Counted from the first letter of the stretch, positions 50,941 to 60,775 are shown. The stretch: DNA of 64,000 nucleotides from Sporobacter sp942492735 (GCA_942492735.1 OW818648.1:2480001-2544000), one strand, 5' to 3'. Notes: a model not told the origin generated them from the sequence alone. Numbers and translations: made by a program.

Positions 50941-51753
50941 TTATTTGTCCCAATCCTCGCCCTTATCCAAACCCCATAACTCAAAGAGGGTGTTGTAGAA
51001 CGGCGGGCGCTTGAAGTCCAGTTCCATTTCGCGCTTGAGGTGGGCGTAGCCCATATGAAAATCATAAAAGAAATGAAGCCCGCTGATGAGTTCATCCATG
51101 CGGTGGCCGGGGACGGACAGGATAATCTCACCTTCATCGGCCATGGCGCGTTCATATTCGCCAATATCTGGGAGTGTCACGCGGTATTCGCCGGTCAGTA
51201 TCGGTGGCACGAGGGCGTAAATGCAGGAATCGATGGCGTCCAATGGCGTTTCGACAAGTTTGCCGGTTTCGCGTTTGATGGCCCAGACCATGCTGCGCAG
51301 CTGCGCATTATTGGCATAAATGAGGACAATATCCGGTTCGAACGCACAGTCTGAAAGAGGAGCTAGAAGGATGCCTTGATATTTGCCGAACGGTAAGCGC
51401 GGGAATTTAGCGAAAAAAGTTCTGGCGGCGTCCATATCGGCAATGCCGAGAAAACGACAGACGACATCAAATGATTCCGTACCCTCGCTGCAGTCGACGA
51501 GACCGAGCCCGATGAGCGGATTCCAGCACCAGTGGTCGCGTTTATCCATATAGACAGTTTTCTTTTCCCTGCGTGTCAGCGTGAAGGCCTGACAGAGTGC
51601 CATGTGTTTCTTCATATCGCGGAGCGGACGAATGGCGTTTTCCGGAACATCTGCCTCGTCTTCGATCATTTTGACGGCGATCGGCTCATAACGGAGGATG
51701 AGCATTTCATGAAGGCCACGGCTGTATGTATTATTATTTTCTAGTGTTTTCAA
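50941..51753 (-). CDS. DUF169 family protein
   Basis: The 270-residue protein matches the DUF169 pattern: YEPIAVKMIEDE near the start, MALCQAFTLTRREKKTVYM with a Cys, WCWNPLIGLG, and late GSVPGHRMDEL-type segments (here ILSVPGHRMDELISGLHF). DUF169 proteins occur in anaerobes beside redox and corrinoid-type genes but their role is unknown. It follows the C_GCAxxG_C_C gene by 12 bases in the same unit. ATG 51753 was used; it has no strong ribosome binding site, so coupling is likely. Confidence 0.75.
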   Translation of the reverse strand: MKTLENNNTYSRGLHEMLILRYEPIAVKMIEDEADVPENAIRPLRDMKKHMALCQAFTLTRREKKTVYMDKRDHWCWNPLIGLGLVDCSEGTESFDVVCRFLGIADMDAARTFFAKFPRLPFGKYQGILLAPLSDCAFEPDIVLIYANNAQLRSMVWAIKRETGKLVETPLDAIDSCIYALVPPILTGEYRVTLPDIGEYERAMADEGEIILSVPGHRMDELISGLHFFYDFHMGYAHLKREMELDFKRPPFYNTLFELWGLDKGEDWDK

Positions 51754-51765
51754 ATGTCCACCCGC

Positions 51766-52263
51766 TCAATCTTCGTCCGCGAGGATCATTTCGGCGGCAA
51801 TCCTTGCAGCGACACCAACAGCTTCGGCGCATTTTTCCTGATGGCCCGGCATGGAGAGGAATTCCTCGTGCTCCACAGGATCATAGAGGGTATAGCTCCG
51901 TCCGAAGAGCTTTTTGTGGATTTCCGGACACATAACAGTCCCCATTTCCTTCATGAAACGGTCACGGTATTCGGAGAATTTGGCCGCACCTTTTTGCTTG
52001 AGTGATGGATCGAGAAGCTCATCCGCGAGAGGCGCGTTAAATTTAAGTCCGACAGCGAGTAGGCCGCAGCAGTACGCGCCGCAGGAGCCGGAGGCCCCGC
52101 CTGTCCCGCCGGCGAGTGATAAAGCGGCCGTAATCATTTCGTCCGGGATATCGTCCGAGATTTCTTTCAACCCGACAAGCACGCTGCGCGCGCAGATGTC
52201 GTCGCGAATTTGAGCAGCTTTCGCGGTCTCGACCGCATGGTTGATTCTGAACTGTTTTTCCAT
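51766..52263 (-). CDS. C_GCAxxG_C_C family redox protein
   Basis: A 165-residue helical protein with the family motif around GGASGSCGAYCCGLLAVGL (adjacent Cys and CC pair), further Cys in MGTVMCPEIHKKLFG and EKCAEAVGVAARI near the C-terminus. These proteins are thought to bind metals or act in redox reactions in anaerobes, often beside reductases, but the reaction is unknown. GGAGGG precedes ATG 52263. It starts the leftward operon with the DUF169 gene behind a divergent promoter. Confidence 0.8.
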   Translation of the reverse strand: MEKQFRINHAVETAKAAQIRDDICARSVLVGLKEISDDIPDEMITAALSLAGGTGGASGSCGAYCCGLLAVGLKFNAPLADELLDPSLKQKGAAKFSEYRDRFMKEMGTVMCPEIHKKLFGRSYTLYDPVEHEEFLSMPGHQEKCAEAVGVAARIAAEMILADED

Positions 52264-52297
52264 CTACAACCCTCCGATTTATTAACATGTTATTCCT

Positions 52298-52358
52298 ATT
52301 ATAACGTGTTTAACGTCCCGTTACAATATGGACTACGACTCTTTAGTTGTGTTATAAT
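52298..52358. promoter_or_regulatory. Divergent promoters
   Basis: Leftward: TTGTAA (52326-52321), 17 bases and TATAAT (52303-52298). Rightward: TGGACT (52329-52334), 18 bases and TATAAT (52353-52358). The two face away and control the C_GCAxxG/DUF169 genes and the FAH gene. The LysR regulator two genes on might bind between them. Confidence 0.6.
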
Positions 52359-52397
52359 ACCTGTAAATAAAGAAAATCTGTGCAAGGAGGCATAACA

Positions 52398-53249
52398 ATG
52401 AAATTACTCAGCTTTATATATGATGGCCGCACACACACGGGTGTGTTGAATCAGCAGGGTCACGTCGTTGACCTCACGTCTCTCGGCTTGCCCGACAACA
52501 TGAATGACATCATAGCCGGAGGTGATGCAGTGAAAAAACGCATTGCTGATGCCATCTGCGATACAAGCCTGCCGACATGCGATATGACGTCGCTTGAATA
52601 CGCGAATGTCACGCAGCCGCGGAAAATCGTCTGCGTTGGGCTCAATTATAGAAGCCATGCGGAGGAGACTGGCGGCACCGCGCCAAAGGATATCGTCTTC
52701 TTTTCGAAATTCAACGACGCGCTGACGCCTTGCGGAACGAGCGTGGTACTGCCCGAGTGGCAGAGGTGCTACGATTACGAGGCGGAGCTCGTCATGATCA
52801 TCGGCAAACCGGCTTGGAATGTGCCGAAGGAGTCGGCGCTCGATTATGTATTCGGTTATACATGCGGCAATGATTTAAGCGCGCGCGACAGTCAATTCCT
52901 ATCCAGTCAATGGCTGGCGGGGAAAGCTTTTCCGGGCTTCGCTCCCGCGGGTCCGGTGATCGTCACAGCCGATAGCTTTAACCCGGACGCCGATAACGGT
53001 ATATTTTGCGAAGTAAATGGTGTTCCAGTACAAGCAGGTGACACATCGGATATGATATTCAGCTGTGCCGAAATCGTCAGCACCGCGTCGCGCTTCTTCA
53101 AGCTTGATGCGGGTGACCTGATTTTCACAGGCACGCCAGCGGGCGTCATCCTCGGAAAAGACAAAGACGCGCGTGTCTGGCTCAAACCGGGAGATATTGT
53201 CAAAGTCACCATTGACGGGATCGCTTCACTTTTCACACCACTCATATAA
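52398..53249 (+). CDS. Fumarylacetoacetate hydrolase (FAH) family protein
   Basis: The 283-residue protein has the FAH fold with its metal-binding acidic residues in YDYEAELVMIIGK and GYTCGNDLSARD, plus FTGTPAGV near the end. Members hydrolyse or decarboxylate 1,3-diketo acids, acylpyruvates or oxaloacetate-type acids. ATG 52398 follows AAGGAGG. It is the first gene of the rightward run that also holds a LysR regulator and two glycyl radical enzymes, so it may process their product. Confidence 0.88.
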   Translation: MKLLSFIYDGRTHTGVLNQQGHVVDLTSLGLPDNMNDIIAGGDAVKKRIADAICDTSLPTCDMTSLEYANVTQPRKIVCVGLNYRSHAEETGGTAPKDIVFFSKFNDALTPCGTSVVLPEWQRCYDYEAELVMIIGKPAWNVPKESALDYVFGYTCGNDLSARDSQFLSSQWLAGKAFPGFAPAGPVIVTADSFNPDADNGIFCEVNGVPVQAGDTSDMIFSCAEIVSTASRFFKLDAGDLIFTGTPAGVILGKDKDARVWLKPGDIVKVTIDGIASLFTPLI

Positions 53250-53293
53250 CGCCCGCGCTGTAGTAAAAGGCGAACGCGAAGGGAGGCCGGATG

Positions 53294-54199
53294 ATGGAGA
53301 TCCGCCAGCTTAAATACTTCATGGAGATTTATAAGTACCAGAATTTTTCCCGCGCTGCTGAGGCTTGCTTCATCTCTTCACAGGGAATCAGTATGGCGAT
53401 GCTCCGGCTCGAGGAGGAGCTTGGCTGTAAACTTTTTGTTCGGACGGCGAAAGGTCTGAAGCCAACGCCTCAGGGTGAGTATCTTTACCCACGCGCTCAG
53501 CAGATGTTGACGCTTATGGATGAGTGTGAAACTTACTTTAAAAAGGGAGCCGGTAAGGAAGGCTTTTTGCCGGTCATGTTCACGCTAGGTACTATTGAGG
53601 AGTTTGCCGGTTTGCCTATCGCTCGGTTTAAGGAACAATTTCCTGATGTGCACATTGATATTCAAGAAACCTATGATGTGATCTGTGATGCATCGGTAGA
53701 GAATATGGCAGTAGAATTGGCACTGACCGTAGGACCTGTTGACGCGTATAAATTTGATGCCGAGCTGCTATTTTCCTCACGGCATGCACTTGTCGTACAC
53801 AAGGATCATCCTCTGGCCAATCGCGAATCGATCTCGGTGCAGGACCTTATCGGGGTACCGGTGGCCGTCCTGCGGGATACAACAAAAACCTTTCGTGTTT
53901 TTCGTGATGCCTGCCAGAGGGCTGGCTTTGAGCCGACGGTGAGTCTCTTTGCCGACAATATTCTCTTAGTCTATTATATGGCTGAAATGAATCAAGCCGT
54001 TGGTATCTCTGTGGTTCCCCTTGCTAATCGCCTGGCGCGGGCCAATCTTCGAGTGATCCCGTTTGACGATCCTGTCTTCGATTGGAATATCTATCTGATT
54101 AAACTGAAAAACGCCAAGCTGTCCCAGGCAGCCAAAGCGTTTCAAAGCCTTCTCCTTCAGCACAGGAAGGAAATGACGGCGTTCAAGTTCGAACAATGA
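53294..54199 (+). CDS. LysR-family transcriptional regulator
   Basis: The 301-residue protein has the LysR winged helix (EIRQLKYFMEIYKYQNFSRAAEACFISSQGISMAMLRLEEEL is the N-terminal pattern) and a periplasmic-binding-like effector domain. LysR proteins usually control a neighbouring catabolic operon and sense a substrate or product. It stands between the FAH gene and the first glycyl radical enzyme, so it is the probable regulator of this cluster. ATG 53294 fits GGGAGG better than ATG 53291. Confidence 0.92.
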   Translation: MEIRQLKYFMEIYKYQNFSRAAEACFISSQGISMAMLRLEEELGCKLFVRTAKGLKPTPQGEYLYPRAQQMLTLMDECETYFKKGAGKEGFLPVMFTLGTIEEFAGLPIARFKEQFPDVHIDIQETYDVICDASVENMAVELALTVGPVDAYKFDAELLFSSRHALVVHKDHPLANRESISVQDLIGVPVAVLRDTTKTFRVFRDACQRAGFEPTVSLFADNILLVYYMAEMNQAVGISVVPLANRLARANLRVIPFDDPVFDWNIYLIKLKNAKLSQAAKAFQSLLLQHRKEMTAFKFEQ

Positions 54200-54332
54200 C
54201 AAATGGGCTTTCAACTTTCGTTTACATGAGCTGACAAAGCGTGATAACACATCCGACCCCTGTTGTGCTATGCTTATTAATGAAGAATAGAATAATCATT
54301 TATAAGAATAACTGTTAATCGGGGGATTTTTA

Positions 54333-56870
54333 ATGTCTACAATAACGCAGCTTGATGCGCATTCCAACGAACCGCTCCCAATCGAGCCATACGACAAAGA
54401 ATGGGGTGTCGGCGTCTCTGGCCTTACTGAAAACCCGTCGCCGTTTCCTCGCATCAACAGAATGCTGAAGTGGCTGAGGGACCTTGACAGTACCGCCGAT
54501 TCGCAGCGTGCGCTGATCGTGACAGAGTGCTACGAAAAATATGCCATGTATCCGCAGAATATCAAATGGGCGCTGACGATGCGGGAGATATTCGAACGCG
54601 TCGAAATTCAAATCTGGCCGGAAGAGCTCATTGTCGGTGAGCTTGCAGCACCGCCCAATGGCGCTCCGATCTATCCCGAGTTCTCCATTGACTGGCTTGT
54701 CGACGAATTCAAGAACCGTCCGATGGAGAACAGAAAAAACGACCGCTACGTCATCGACGAAAAAGTCAAGGACGATATTTTTAGGATCCAACCGTACTGG
54801 AAGAACAAGACCGTCTCCGAAGCGATTGTCAGTTCCTATACCGAGGAGGAGGCGAAGGGTTCCCATCTCGGTCAGGCTGTTCTGCTTGAAAATCTCTTCA
54901 TCTATGCCGGTGTCGGCCATGTCTGCGCTGATTACGAGAAGCTGTTACGGGTTGGTTTCGGAGGACTTCATAAAGAGATCGAGGCAAAACTCGCCCGGCT
55001 CGACACCTCGATCCCCAGAGACGTCATAAAGCAGGAGTTTTATACGGCTGAGCTCATCGTTCTCGAAGGCGTAAAAACATTCATCACCCGTTACGGCGCG
55101 CTTGCCGCAAAGATGGCGCTCGTTGAAACTGATTTGACACGCAGGGTGGAGCTCGAGCGCGTATCCTCCAATTGTCTGCATGTGGCGGAAAATCCTGCGC
55201 GGGACTTCTGGGAGGCAATCCAGCTCTGGCACATCGCGACGAATATGATCATCATCGAATCCAACGGTCACTCCGTCACCTATGGCCGTTTTGACAAGAT
55301 CTTTTATCCATACTATAAAGCGGACACCCAGAGCGGGCGTCTTACGCGCGAATTCATGCAAGAACTTATCGAGCACTCCTTCCTGAAAATGCATGAGCTT
55401 CGCAAGATCCGCGACACAGGTGCCATCACCTTCTCGAGCGGCACCCTCATGGGCGGCACCGCCCTCGATGTGGGCGGTGTTGATGAGGGCGGAAACGATA
55501 TCACGAACGACGTGAGTTTCATGGTCCTTGACGCGCACGCGCACACCCGCATCCCGAACCCTTGGATGGGTGTTCGTATGCACAAGGGCACACCTGCTGA
55601 ATTTAAAACCAAGGTCTTTAACGTTATCCGAATCGGCACCGGCGAGCCGAAGATATTCAACGATGAGCCGATGATCCGGTCGCTTATGAATTATGGCAAG
55701 CCGATTGAGGACGCGCGCAACTATGTCGGCATTGGCTGCGTTGAACCCTGCGTACCCGGTAAGACCTATGGCATGCATGACTCTGGCTCGGTGAACCTCG
55801 CTAAAATCGTGACATTAGCCATTAACGGCGGACGCTGCATCGACTGTGCGTCCTCCTGCCCGCGCTTCGGCGTTTGTGCCGGCGACGGCAAGTCGCTTTC
55901 TATCAATACCGGCAGCCTTGAGACGTTCAAAACCTTCGACGACGTTATGGCGTCCTTCGATAAGCAGATGAAATACTGGTGCGATATCCTCATCTCCTGT
56001 ATCAACAAGATGGACTACGCGCAGCAGCGCCTCAAGCCTCTGCCATATCTCTCGCTCCTCATGGACGACTGCATTGAGGTCGGAAAGGACATCACAGCCG
56101 GCGGCGCACGCTATAACCACTCCGGCCCGCAGGGTGTCGGTATCGGCACGGCGTCCGATAGCCTCTCTGTCATCAAGCAGATCGTGTTTGACGAAAAGCG
56201 CGTCACCGGAGATGAACTGCTAAAGGCACTCCGCGCCAATTGGGAGGGGCATGAGCCACTTTACGCACGCGTCAACGGTGACCGCATGCACCACTATGGC
56301 AATGATGACGATTACGCTGACGACATCGCGAAATCTGTTATGTCCACCTACTGCAAACACATCGAACACCGCCCGACACCCCACGGCGGCGCGTATATGC
56401 CCGGCGTTTTCTCCGTCACGAACAACGTCATGCACGGGACGGTCGTCGGCGCGACGCCCGACGGCCGGAAAGCATATGAGCCCGTCTCCGACTGCATTGG
56501 CCCAGTCCATACGCAGTGCTGCTCGCACGACAGACGCGGCCCGACGGCAATTGCCAAATCAGTCGCCAAACTCGACCATGCCCGCATTGGCAACGGCATT
56601 ATATTGAACTGGAAGTTCTCACCCACAGCAGTATCCGGCGAGACCGGAAGAGACAGTCTTATCGGCTTGATGGATACGTATTTTGAGCAGAATGGTATGC
56701 AGAGTCAGTTTTCCATCGTTGGCCGTGATATGATGCTTTCAGCACAGAAAAATCCCGAAAAATACAAGGATCTCGTCGTCCGCATTGCTGGCTACAGTGC
56801 TTACTTTGTAGAGCTGAGTCCCGAGCTCCAGAACGATCTCATCGGCCGCACAGAATTATCTTTCGACTGA
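54333..56870 (+). CDS. Glycyl radical enzyme, PFL/dehydratase type (paralog 1)
   Basis: The 845-residue glycyl radical enzyme has the catalytic loop Cys469 with Glu471 (GIGCVEPC) and the C-terminal glycyl radical motif VRIAGYSAYF, where Gly820 would carry the radical. GCVEP is typical of dehydratases and lyases of the choline/glycerol type rather than pyruvate formate-lyase. It has an unusual insert GRCIDCASSCPRFGVCAG (Cys502, 505, 509, 515; CX2CX3CX5C) that could bind iron-sulfur or zinc. The substrate is unknown. It starts at ATG 54333 (GGGGGA ahead) and is followed by a paralog and a shared activase. Confidence 0.93.
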   Translation: MSTITQLDAHSNEPLPIEPYDKEWGVGVSGLTENPSPFPRINRMLKWLRDLDSTADSQRALIVTECYEKYAMYPQNIKWALTMREIFERVEIQIWPEELIVGELAAPPNGAPIYPEFSIDWLVDEFKNRPMENRKNDRYVIDEKVKDDIFRIQPYWKNKTVSEAIVSSYTEEEAKGSHLGQAVLLENLFIYAGVGHVCADYEKLLRVGFGGLHKEIEAKLARLDTSIPRDVIKQEFYTAELIVLEGVKTFITRYGALAAKMALVETDLTRRVELERVSSNCLHVAENPARDFWEAIQLWHIATNMIIIESNGHSVTYGRFDKIFYPYYKADTQSGRLTREFMQELIEHSFLKMHELRKIRDTGAITFSSGTLMGGTALDVGGVDEGGNDITNDVSFMVLDAHAHTRIPNPWMGVRMHKGTPAEFKTKVFNVIRIGTGEPKIFNDEPMIRSLMNYGKPIEDARNYVGIGCVEPCVPGKTYGMHDSGSVNLAKIVTLAINGGRCIDCASSCPRFGVCAGDGKSLSINTGSLETFKTFDDVMASFDKQMKYWCDILISCINKMDYAQQRLKPLPYLSLLMDDCIEVGKDITAGGARYNHSGPQGVGIGTASDSLSVIKQIVFDEKRVTGDELLKALRANWEGHEPLYARVNGDRMHHYGNDDDYADDIAKSVMSTYCKHIEHRPTPHGGAYMPGVFSVTNNVMHGTVVGATPDGRKAYEPVSDCIGPVHTQCCSHDRRGPTAIAKSVAKLDHARIGNGIILNWKFSPTAVSGETGRDSLIGLMDTYFEQNGMQSQFSIVGRDMMLSAQKNPEKYKDLVVRIAGYSAYFVELSPELQNDLIGRTELSFD

Positions 56871-57001
56871 TTCCATCTCGAATAGGAGATAAGTTTGGAA
56901 GATATATCTTTCAAACTGGGTTTTGTGCCTTTCGTGTCTGCCGACCCGAAGTCCGGTAAACCGGACACAGCACAATTCCCGAGAAAGGAATGGTGATATA
57001 T

Positions 57002-59608
57002 ATGAACAGCAGTTCTAGCGCAGCGAATATGTCAAGCGAAGAAAATGTTCGAAATAACCGTGACACATATAAAAATGCCAGCGCTGTCGATGCAAATCCG
57101 CAGGCAGTTGAACCGTTTGACAAGGAGTGGGGCGTCGGAATTTCGGGTAACACGCCGAATCCGTCACCGTTTGAGCGGATCAACAAGATTCTCGACATCA
57201 CGGCGAAAACGACAAACGGCTTTGTCGCACCCGACCGCGCAGAGCTTGTCACGGCGGCTTATCAAGCACATACAGGTGCGCCGCAGATTTTAAAGAGCGC
57301 TTACGGTATCGCCAATACGCTCGATAAAACACCGATCTTTATCTTCCCGCACGAGCTCATCGTCGGCTGTCTCGGCTGCGATAAAAAGGGCGCGCCTGTG
57401 CATCCCGAGTTCGGACTCAACTGGGTCGTGGATGAAATGCGTGATGGTTTGATGGGATATAGTGAAGAGCGCACGCACGACTATTTTAACTACACAAAGG
57501 ACACGCAAGACCGTCTTGAGGCGCTCCGTGACTTCTGGGACGGCAAAACCATCGAAGACTTGGCAAATGCCATGCTCGACGATGATGTTCTGAAGGGCTC
57601 ACACGCGGGCAAGGGCGTCTTCTTTGCGGATGCCTATATTTTCTGCGGCGCGGGTCATCTCGGACTTGACTATGAACGTCTGTTTCGCCTCGGCTTCAAG
57701 GGCCTGCGCGCGCTGATTTTAAGTCATATGCAATCGCTTTCAATGGCCAAGCCCGACGATATAAAGAAGCATACGTTCTACAAAGCGACACTGATTACAA
57801 CAGAAGCAACCATCCGACACATCCAGCGTTACGCGCAGCTCGCCGACGATCTGGCATCGAAGGAAGACGATGCAAAACGGAAGGCGGAGCTCTTGAAGAT
57901 TGCTGAGAACTGCCGCTGGATTTCCGAAAATCCGCCGCGGACCTTCTGGGAGGCGCTCCAGCTCGTCAACCTCGCCAACACAATCATCCATATCGAGTGC
58001 AACGGACATTCCGTGTCCTACGGGCGCTTTGATCAGTATATGTATCCGTTCTTCAAGCACGACCTTGAAAAGGGTGAAGCCACGCGCGAATTTATGCAGG
58101 AGCTCATTGAAAATTTCTATATTAAGATCTGGGACCTCAACAAGCTCAGAAACCATGTGCTCATCAAGACTTTCGGAAACGGCGGCATCGGCGGGCCATC
58201 ACTCACCGTCGGCGGTATCAAGAAGGATGGCAGCGACGGCACAAATGAGCTGACCTATATGGCGCTCGATGCCCACGCCCATGTTCGCATTCCCGCGCCT
58301 TGGCTGGCTGTGCGGCTGCACGCCAACACGCCGTGGGAACTGAAGGTCAAAACAGCCAACCTCATCCGTATGGGCACAGGTGAACCGAAGATTTTCAACG
58401 ACGATGTCGCTATCCCCAGTATGCTGACGTCGAACGTTGAAATGACGGATGCCCGTGATTATCAGGTAGTCGGCTGCGTGGAGCCGGACGTCTCCGGCAA
58501 GTCATACGGCTGGAAGGACTGTGGCCACATGAACATCGCGCGTGTCCTCGAGCTTGCGATAAATGACGGACGATGCTTCAACTGCGGACCAGCCTGCCCG
58601 CGCTGGGAAAAGTGCGGCGCCATAGGTGACCAGCTCGGTCTGAAGACCGGCAGTCTTGCTGAATTCGACGCGTTTGAACAGGTTCTGGATGCCTATGACA
58701 AACAGATGGCATACTGGTGCGACAGGCAGGTCGCACTGCTAAATGCCGTCGACCTCGCACATCAGGAGCTCCGTCCGCTGCCGTTCCTCTCGATTCTCAT
58801 GGACGGCTGCCTTGAAAACGGTAAGGATGTTACGGCAGGCGGCACAAAATACAACTTCACAGGCCCACAGGGCGTCGGTATCGGCACCGCCGGTGACGGA
58901 CTAGCAACCATTAAACAGCTCGTCTTTGAAGAGAAGCGTGTCACAGGACGTAAGCTGCTTGACGCGGTTATAGCCAACTGGGAGGGCTATGAGGACCTGT
59001 ACGCCTATGTCAACAGCGACAGGGTCCACCACTACGGCAATGATGATGATTACGCGGATAATCTCACCAAATTCGCTATGGACACATGGTGTAAGCATAT
59101 AGAACGCCGTGAGAACGCGCACGGCGGCTTTTTCCAGCCCGGGGCATACTCGGTGACCGTCAACGTCGCCCACGGACAGAACCAATGGGCATCCGTCGAT
59201 GGGCGCAAAGCCTTCGAGCCGGTATCCGACTGTTTGGGCGCCGTTCATACGAAATGCTGCTCACACGATATCAAAGGGCCGATTGCAATCTGTAAATCAG
59301 TCACAAAGCTTGACCACGCGCGGGCTACAAACGGGACGCTGCTCAACTGGAAATTCTCGCCGTCAACACTGACCGGCGAAACAGGCCGAGACAACTTCAT
59401 TGCCCTGATGGATGAATACATTCACCGAAAAGGCATGCACAGCCAGTTCACCGTCGCCAATCAGGAGACACTGGTCGCCGCGCAAAAGGATCCCGACAAC
59501 TACCGTGACCTTCTCGTCCGCGTCGCCGGCTACAGCGCGTATTTCGTCGAGCTTAACAAAGCCCTGCAGGATGACATTATCGGTAGAACAGAATTATCAT
59601 TCGATTGA
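57002..59608 (+). CDS. Glycyl radical enzyme, PFL/dehydratase type (paralog 2)
   Basis: An 868-residue paralog of the gene before it; the two agree over nearly the full length. Cys492 and Glu494 (VVGCVEPD) form the catalytic loop and Gly843 (VRVAGYSAYF) the radical site. The four-Cys insert is kept with the same spacing: GRCFNCGPACPRWEKCGA (Cys525, 528, 532, 538). Two different enzymes, rather than one, would therefore share substrate class but differ in active-site residues. ATG 57002 was chosen (SD GGTG); the frame from 56990 also fits. A DNA duplication may have created the pair. Confidence 0.93.
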   Translation: MNSSSSAANMSSEENVRNNRDTYKNASAVDANPQAVEPFDKEWGVGISGNTPNPSPFERINKILDITAKTTNGFVAPDRAELVTAAYQAHTGAPQILKSAYGIANTLDKTPIFIFPHELIVGCLGCDKKGAPVHPEFGLNWVVDEMRDGLMGYSEERTHDYFNYTKDTQDRLEALRDFWDGKTIEDLANAMLDDDVLKGSHAGKGVFFADAYIFCGAGHLGLDYERLFRLGFKGLRALILSHMQSLSMAKPDDIKKHTFYKATLITTEATIRHIQRYAQLADDLASKEDDAKRKAELLKIAENCRWISENPPRTFWEALQLVNLANTIIHIECNGHSVSYGRFDQYMYPFFKHDLEKGEATREFMQELIENFYIKIWDLNKLRNHVLIKTFGNGGIGGPSLTVGGIKKDGSDGTNELTYMALDAHAHVRIPAPWLAVRLHANTPWELKVKTANLIRMGTGEPKIFNDDVAIPSMLTSNVEMTDARDYQVVGCVEPDVSGKSYGWKDCGHMNIARVLELAINDGRCFNCGPACPRWEKCGAIGDQLGLKTGSLAEFDAFEQVLDAYDKQMAYWCDRQVALLNAVDLAHQELRPLPFLSILMDGCLENGKDVTAGGTKYNFTGPQGVGIGTAGDGLATIKQLVFEEKRVTGRKLLDAVIANWEGYEDLYAYVNSDRVHHYGNDDDYADNLTKFAMDTWCKHIERRENAHGGFFQPGAYSVTVNVAHGQNQWASVDGRKAFEPVSDCLGAVHTKCCSHDIKGPIAICKSVTKLDHARATNGTLLNWKFSPSTLTGETGRDNFIALMDEYIHRKGMHSQFTVANQETLVAAQKDPDNYRDLLVRVAGYSAYFVELNKALQDDIIGRTELSFD

Positions 59609-59647
59609 CCGCCAGCCGTAATACACAATTCAACGGAGGACAAAACC

Positions 59648-60640
59648 GTGCTTCACAAAAACGCTGCCGGGCAACCGTGCGCGCTTGTCAGCAACATCCA
59701 AAAATATACGATTCACGACGGACCGGGCATTCGCACGGAGATTTTCTTTACCGGGTGTACGATGCGCTGCCTCTGGTGTTCAAACCCCGAGACGATTGCG
59801 TTTAAGCCGCAGATCGGTTTTTATCCAAGCAAATGCCTATCGCTCGAAAAATGCAGCCATTGTGTCAGGGTTTGCCCTCTCAACGGCGCACCGCTAGAAT
59901 TTGAAAACGGCGTCTTAAAGGCCGTTCATATGGCAGATACCTGTGACACCTGCTTCAAATGTATTGATGCGTGTCCATCGCGGGCGCTCAAGCAATGGGG
60001 GGAGCTCATGACAATCGATGAGCTGATGAAGGTCGTCGTGGAGGACAGAAGCTTTTATCAGAAGACTGGCGGCGGCGTCACGTTAAACGGTGGGGAAGTC
60101 ATGGTGCAGTGGGAAGCCGCCGAAATGCTTTTGGAGGCCTGCAAAAAAGCCAAGATCAACACGTGCGTTGAAACAGCGCTCAACTGTCCCAGCGCGCATA
60201 TGGAAGCTGTTTTCAAATTTACCGATCTTGTCATAACAGACATTAAGCACATGGATACTACAAAGCACAAGGCGCTATGCGGCGTTGGCAACGAGCTTGT
60301 TTTGGAAAACATCAAAAAGACGGTTGAAATGGGCAAAAAGCTTGTCATCCGCACCCCTGTCGTTCCCGGTTATAACGGTGACGAAGAGAGTATCCGCGCC
60401 ATAGGCGCATTTATTAGAGATGCTCTGGGTAACAAGATCGTCCAGTACCAGCTGCTCCCGTACCGCAAAATGGGCACCGAAAAGTATGATTCTCTCGGCA
60501 TTCCATACCCGATGGGTGATTACCAGCCGCCGGACAGGAGTGAATGGGAGCAGAACCTCATAAGATATGCCGACATACTCGTCAAAGAATACAGTGTTCC
60601 CGCCGTCCCCGGTTCGAGCAAGAAGCTTGAGCTTCGCTAG
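59648..60640 (+). CDS. Glycyl radical enzyme activase (radical SAM)
   Basis: The 330-residue radical SAM enzyme activates the glycyl radical proteins by removing a hydrogen from their Gly. It has the CX3CX2C cluster motif (Cys37, 41, 44, in FTGCTMRCLWCSNPE) and an eight-Cys ferredoxin-like insert (CLSLEKCSHCVRVCP and CDTCFKCIDACP), as in PflD/CutD-type activases that need two extra 4Fe-4S clusters. GTG 59648 follows GGAGGA. It is the only activase here and must serve both paralogs. Confidence 0.93.
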   Translation: MLHKNAAGQPCALVSNIQKYTIHDGPGIRTEIFFTGCTMRCLWCSNPETIAFKPQIGFYPSKCLSLEKCSHCVRVCPLNGAPLEFENGVLKAVHMADTCDTCFKCIDACPSRALKQWGELMTIDELMKVVVEDRSFYQKTGGGVTLNGGEVMVQWEAAEMLLEACKKAKINTCVETALNCPSAHMEAVFKFTDLVITDIKHMDTTKHKALCGVGNELVLENIKKTVEMGKKLVIRTPVVPGYNGDEESIRAIGAFIRDALGNKIVQYQLLPYRKMGTEKYDSLGIPYPMGDYQPPDRSEWEQNLIRYADILVKEYSVPAVPGSSKKLELR

Positions 60641-60654
60641 ACACATTTATACCT

Positions 60655-60685
60655 TGAGCTTCACCGCCTGGTGAGGCTCTTTTTT
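60655..60685 (+). terminator. Terminator of the glycyl radical operon
   Basis: GAGCTTCACC and GGTGAGGCTC form a stem, followed by TTTTTT, right after the activase stop. Confidence 0.85.
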
Positions 60686-60775
60686 GTTTGCATTTTACAA
60701 TACTTGGTGATATCTTGTTTGGTAAGAAATAGAAAACAAGCGTTTTCTGTCATTGCTACGAAATACCGGCGATTT

